Source: Gymnorhina tibicen
Lineage: Eukaryota > Chordata > Aves > Passeriformes > Artamidae
Direction: 5' to 3'
Length of the DNA: 64,000 nt
NCBI GenBank assembly: GCA_013399875.1
Contig: VXAZ01000601.1
Span: 255,582 to 319,581 of the forward strand
Every line of letters starts with the position of its first letter. The first letter of the stretch is position 1. Of the stretch, positions 59,239-64,000 are shown one piece after another. The notes beneath the pieces were generated by a model. It was given only the letters and a program-made list of their open reading frames with translations. It made no database searches and was not told the DNA's origin. Made by a program: the position numbers and the translations under genes.

Positions 59239-62200
59239 CTGAAAAAAAATCACAGACAGAATCCATACAAGTGTTTGAATACCTCATTCAGGACAAGATG
59301 GTCATTCACTCACAATGAACTTATTACTTCCTTTTTAATCTAAGGTTTAAGTTTAGGCAATTCAATACGTAAGTGTAAACAATAATTAACATCCCTGTGA
59401 TTTTTCAGTTCAAAAATAGCAAATGCATTGTTTAAGTAAGAAATCCCCAGCCAGAAGAAGAAACATCCTCATCTTCAATTACAGCACAGATGAAGTGCTC
59501 TTCAGAAAACAACATGTTGTAGTCTTGGGCAGACCCTGCAGTTCAGAAACCACAGTATTTATAGGTCCCCTTATAAAATAACAGCACATCTAACTGAACA
59601 CCCACACCTTTTACCCCAAAGACACGAATGAATAATGCAGCTATTTGATAAATACAAGTACAAATTTGTAATATTTGGCTTATTTGATTGTTTAGGGTGG
59701 GATATTTCTTTTACTGCTAAATGTCTTCTCTTAAAATGATTTACAAATACTTATTTCTATCAAACGTAGTTTCTGATAAATTTTCACAACTGTGTTAGTT
59801 TGTTATTCTGCATATAAACACGGAATGCATAAATCCACCACGCAGGCAGAGAGTTTTGTAAACCTAAATGCAAACATTAGGTTACAAACCTTCAACAGGA
59901 GCAATGCTAGAATCACCTTTCAGAAATCTCTATGATGTCATTGGACTTGCATGTTTGACGGTTACAAACAATGAATTGTTGTAATTCTGGAAAAACAGTG
60001 CTTTTTCTGAGGATGGTACATGAACAGTTGAAAATTTTGTCATCTGGGATGAATATTAGACAGCCAAAACTGACTACTGACAATACCTTAAAATAATCCC
60101 ATTTAATGTCATTTTTTTTTAAACAATCACATCTTGCAAAGCTGTAAGGTTCCCAATGGAAAATAAGACCCTTGTTCCAACAGAAATCCTTGCAAAACAA
60201 TAGAAACCGATTTGTCAAAAAAAAAACCCACAGAAAAAACCCAAACCAACAAACAAAAAAACCCTGTCCCTTCCCAAACCTCACCCTTTTACAACTGTTA
60301 AAAGGACTTTGTTTACTTTTGATGAAAGTCTGCAGAGCTCTGTGCATTAGACTCCATCATAATGTTGTCACCCTAAACAGAAATTTGGTCATAGAATTTG
60401 TCACCCTCATCATCTACAATTACCACGACCACAATCCATAACAGTAATTCTATATAATGCCAAATAATATGGCTGTTTGTAACTTCAGTGCTGTAGGTTC
60501 CCAGTGAGGGTTCTGAATGTGATTTACAGAGACTTTGAAATATGATATTACAATGTTTTAAATATAACAAAAAAAATCCTATTCTAATAAAAATATCCAT
60601 TTATTTTCTTGACTATAACCATATAGTTTAAAACAAACAAACAAAATGAACCAATGCTTAACAATAACTGTATCTAAAATCCTAATCCAATAGTTAGATT
60701 TTACAATTCTTGGCACGTGGGGCTATGTGTCAATATTATGTCTTTCCAAGAAAGCTGGAAGGCAAGAAAGACTGAGGTCAAGTTCACGCTCACAGTGTTT
60801 TACTAACAGCATTTATATCTCCATCCTGATTTTGATAATGCAGTCATGTCCAACACATGCAGACCTGTCCCTGACAGCAAACAGAAAGCTTAACAGAAAG
60901 GTTTTTTATCAGCAAATGACATCTATCCTATATTAGTATGGCTTCCTCGTATCCTTGCTTTACACTTTCTAACTGCTTTCCTAGGACAGCAGTACTTCTG
61001 TGGGAGTATGATGCCAAGCTGCCCTAATTCAATTTAAGCACATCCTCTTTTTATCCATGCAAAATTCAAACAAGGTCATGCTTTTCATCCTATAATCTGC
61101 TGGGTTTTATATCAGTCTTTAAATTCTCAGGCATTGCTTTGTAAGTCAAGGAGCTTAATAGATGAGAGGAATTTTTTCACGTTCTTTTACAACTCAGTGA
61201 CAGCCTTTTATAATTTCAGGTTTCCTAGGAGTACAACAGAAAATAAAAAATCTGGGAAGCAGTTAATTCAGACAGAGAATGAGAATTAACAGGCACTGCA
61301 GAGGAACCTAAACAAATGCCTGTAATGAAGCAACGTTTCTCGGTCTGTACAGCAAACCAAGTTTTGGAAGAGACATGATTCAATCTGAGCTGGCCAAGAA
61401 ATCCAATATAATTTTGCATGCAAAAGGCACTATTTTCATAACTGCATACTGAGATATCCCAGCCATCACACAAATGCACTGAATCCAACAACAGACAAAT
61501 AGGCAAGGATCAAATTTCAAAATTTCATAAACTCAAATTGCTCTTGGGTTTTTTTGCTTCCACTTTGGTGCCATCATCCAGATTGTGGCCATCTGCCAGG
61601 TGGAAGAGCTGGCACAAGACAGGTCCAGCAGAATAAGACTATGACTCTGGGCAGAAGGCAAACAACAGGATATAATAAAAGGTCTACTCAGACTGTTTGG
61701 GTGACAAAAACATACTTCCAACAGCAGTCTCCACCCTTATCCTGATGCGAAACTGGAGTATTTCTCCCAGGTAGGTGTTCACTGGCAGGTACACCAGCAG
61801 ATGTTTCACCAACAGCAATTCAAGGTTACCAGGGAAGCCACAAGACACTTCCATGTTTAGCAACATAGGTTTTGTGGGACACTGCAGTAAGAGAGCGTCT
61901 CTTACCTCATTTCTCATGAATAGTTGCTATCACAACTGTGATTCCTGGGAACCCCATCAGTCATGTGCACCTCTGATTCATGAAGTGCTTTTAAAGACAT
62001 TCCTTGGGCAGCTGGGAAATACCAGCTGAAATCCCACATGCTTTGTCATAACAGGCAGCCAAGTACTCTAATCACCTGTGTTTAAAGGTATGTTTTATAT
62101 ATTCTCCACCTTGCTTTCTAAATTATATTAGTGTGGGAGAGAAATAAGATGGGGAGACAATGTCCAAACCTTGAGCATTTACTATAAGATCCTACTGAGG

Positions 62201-64000
62201 AACTGTATCTGAATAAAACATAAAAGGCAGTATTTTGTACAGAGTATCATATGCCAGGCACTGTGATTATTTTTCATTATTATTTTTATTTGAGTTATTT
62301 AGTGAATACACTATGTTAACAGTTGATTTAAAGCTCTTACACAAGTCAAATAGAACCCAGGAAAATAGGAGTGACATCAGTTTTGTTAGGCAAGTCATAT
62401 TCTCAAAAACTTTATTGAGCATCAAGAACAATTATGCTTAGGACATTTGGCATCACACAAACATGTTGCTTGCTCATATACATCAACACAAATGTGTACT
62501 AATCTTTCTCATCCTCCCCTTGCAGTTGATGCAGAAGATACTATGCCATGTTCTGATGACCTGCTGGTAAGCAGAAAGAATAGAAGAAAACTGGTGACAA
62601 AGCACTTGGAGAGATTCCAAGGTCTCTTTGTTGAATGTTCAATGCCTTATAAAACCTGAAATTATGAGTATACTATCTTCTTGTGGTTCCAAAAGCACTT
62701 CCTTTCACTCCCACTTTTACAGTTGATACTTTTTTCTTTCCTTCTGCCTTCTTGTGTTGGGGGCTTCAATTCTCTCCAGAGCACCGAGTTCAGAAAAGGT
62801 GTCTTCATTCATCAGCATTTTCCCCGTGTGAACAGGATTGGTCTCTTTGATTAAATGTGGTTAAGCTGCCTAGGATTCTCTAATCAAGGCAAATAAACAA
62901 TAAGACAGCTGTTAGCTTTAAGAGCTTTTTAGGAAAGAAAATTTAATAGACAGGCATTGGGAGGCAATTCTTAAATGTAGGCATATTCATACTTCTTCAC
63001 ACCAGCTCCCATGAGAATGAATTAATTGCTTTCCAAAGTCTGCAGTCATAGAAGATGCAGGGAATGGACTGTCAGTACTCTTGGGCCAAAAAATGCAGAA
63101 ATGAGGCAAAAATCATAATTAAATGTGTTACAAATGATACTGGAATATATACTGCTCATGACTGCATTGAAGACCTAAAGAAGACCACTGCTTAAAAAAA
63201 TTCCTGCTTCGACATTTTAATCAAGGTTATGCCAATGGTAGACAGCAAAAGAATAAAGAAACACAAATTTTGATCCCAAACTTCCTTTGTGGTGAAGAAA
63301 ACATTTCTTCAACTAGCTCAGCAAGCCAACTCAAAGTCAGCAAGTAAGTATCACTGGTCCCTTCTATTCCAACATACAGACACAGCATGTAAATAAAATT
63401 TTGGACTCTTAATTCCTGACCTAGAAAGGCAAAGGATGGAGTGTTTTATATTTACTTTACACTTGTCTTTATAAAAGTCATATGGGAATACTGATGCTGG
63501 ATTAGATGAAAGAAGTATTTGAAAGGCTCTGAATATTTTGTTTGAATGCTAAATATTAGTTTTTGTACATTTTCTTCATTAGTATTCAGTCAAGATTCAG
63601 TGCTAGATGTAGCTGTCTATCCTGCCCAAATCCAGCATTAAGGAATGATTTTTATCAGTTTGGGTGATTGTTTTACTTATCATTGTTGAGTCATATTAAG
63701 TGTAAAATGGATATACTTCTATATTTTAATCTACCTCATATTCCCACTGTTCCCTACAAACCTAGGTCCCACTCGCTCTTTCAGGGTGTGGAAAAAAAAA
63801 GGGGGGAGGATTTTGTGACCTGTAAATAAAGACTGAAAGGAAAATGAAGCATGCATTCACACACACCTGCTTGAGATACTTTTCCTTCCTCAGTGATGTT
63901 TGTCTTTTATGTCTTCCAGGTCAGGTTCAGTTGAAGAAGCTCCTGGTTTCCCACAAAGTCAGTACCCTTCTCAGTAAACTCATTATCAGTATGCACTTCT
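59239..64000 (-). other. RPGR: Upstream part of RPGR, probably intron 2
   Basis: I looked on the minus strand for human exon 2 motifs (GAVFTFGKSKF, NNPGKFWFKND, CGDEHSAVVTG) and did not find them. Exons 1-2 and the promoter therefore probably lie beyond the window. The region is AT-rich with no recognised mobile element. A stop-free plus-strand segment after GTCTTCCAG at 63911-63919 runs to the window edge but matches nothing I know. Confidence 0.6.

Noticed and set aside
59913..60347. 144-codon minus-strand frame, considered as RPGR exon 2
   Set aside because: It has no RCC1 repeat motifs, a low-complexity Phe/Gly/Trp stretch and no fitting splice sites.
63866..64000. Exon-like sequence at the window edge on either strand
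   Set aside because: The plus side has a possible acceptor but no donor in view. The minus frame has a stop, and neither resembles RPGR exon 2 or OTC. There is too little sequence to call.

Overview
The window is vertebrate nuclear DNA, almost certainly from a bird. It is AT-rich and intron-rich, with GT-AG exons matching a vertebrate gene. It carries several CR1 LINE fragments ending in the usual (ATTCTATG)-type tail, and one probable small endogenous-retrovirus LTR. The CR1 and LTR flavour suggests a songbird, but that is a weak inference. There is no bacterial-style gene content. The sequence has a 93-base N gap at 7169-7261 and a single N at 31999.

One gene dominates: RPGR (retinitis pigmentosa GTPase regulator), on the minus strand from about 59238 down to 16340. 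I could place exons equivalent to human exons 3-19 by splice sites, reading phase and recalled protein similarity. Exons 3-10 (59238 to 39192) encode most of the RCC1-like beta-propeller. Exons 11-13 (38302 to 34886) encode the linker. One very large exon starting at 33884 covers human exons 14 and 15 and continues into the ORF15 Glu/Gly-rich tail. It ends in the conserved basic C-terminal domain, with its stop at 31034-31036. Exons 1 and 2 (N-terminus and first propeller blade) were not found and probably lie beyond position 64000.

Two 3' ends are visible. In the ORF15 (photoreceptor-type) form, the large exon is read through to 31034. In the constitutive form, an internal donor after 32553 (GTGAGT) joins small exons at 19395-19147, 18932-18893, 17615-17527 and 16561-16340. 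That form ends in a CaaX prenylation box, Cys-Thr-Leu-Leu. Reading phases agree at every junction.

The ORF15 repeat region contains an assembly fault. A 174-base block is present twice, 268 bases apart, on either side of the single N, and the reading frame shifts there. Removing one 268-base unit restores one frame from 33884 to the stop.

Outside RPGR, 6875-7405 is a GC- and CpG-rich promoter-like island interrupted by the N gap. From human gene order it could be the 5' end of SRPX, but no SRPX coding sequence was recognised. An exon-like segment of unknown identity lies on the plus strand at 8162-8277. The remaining intergenic and intronic DNA holds CR1 pieces, simple repeats and no recognisable genes.
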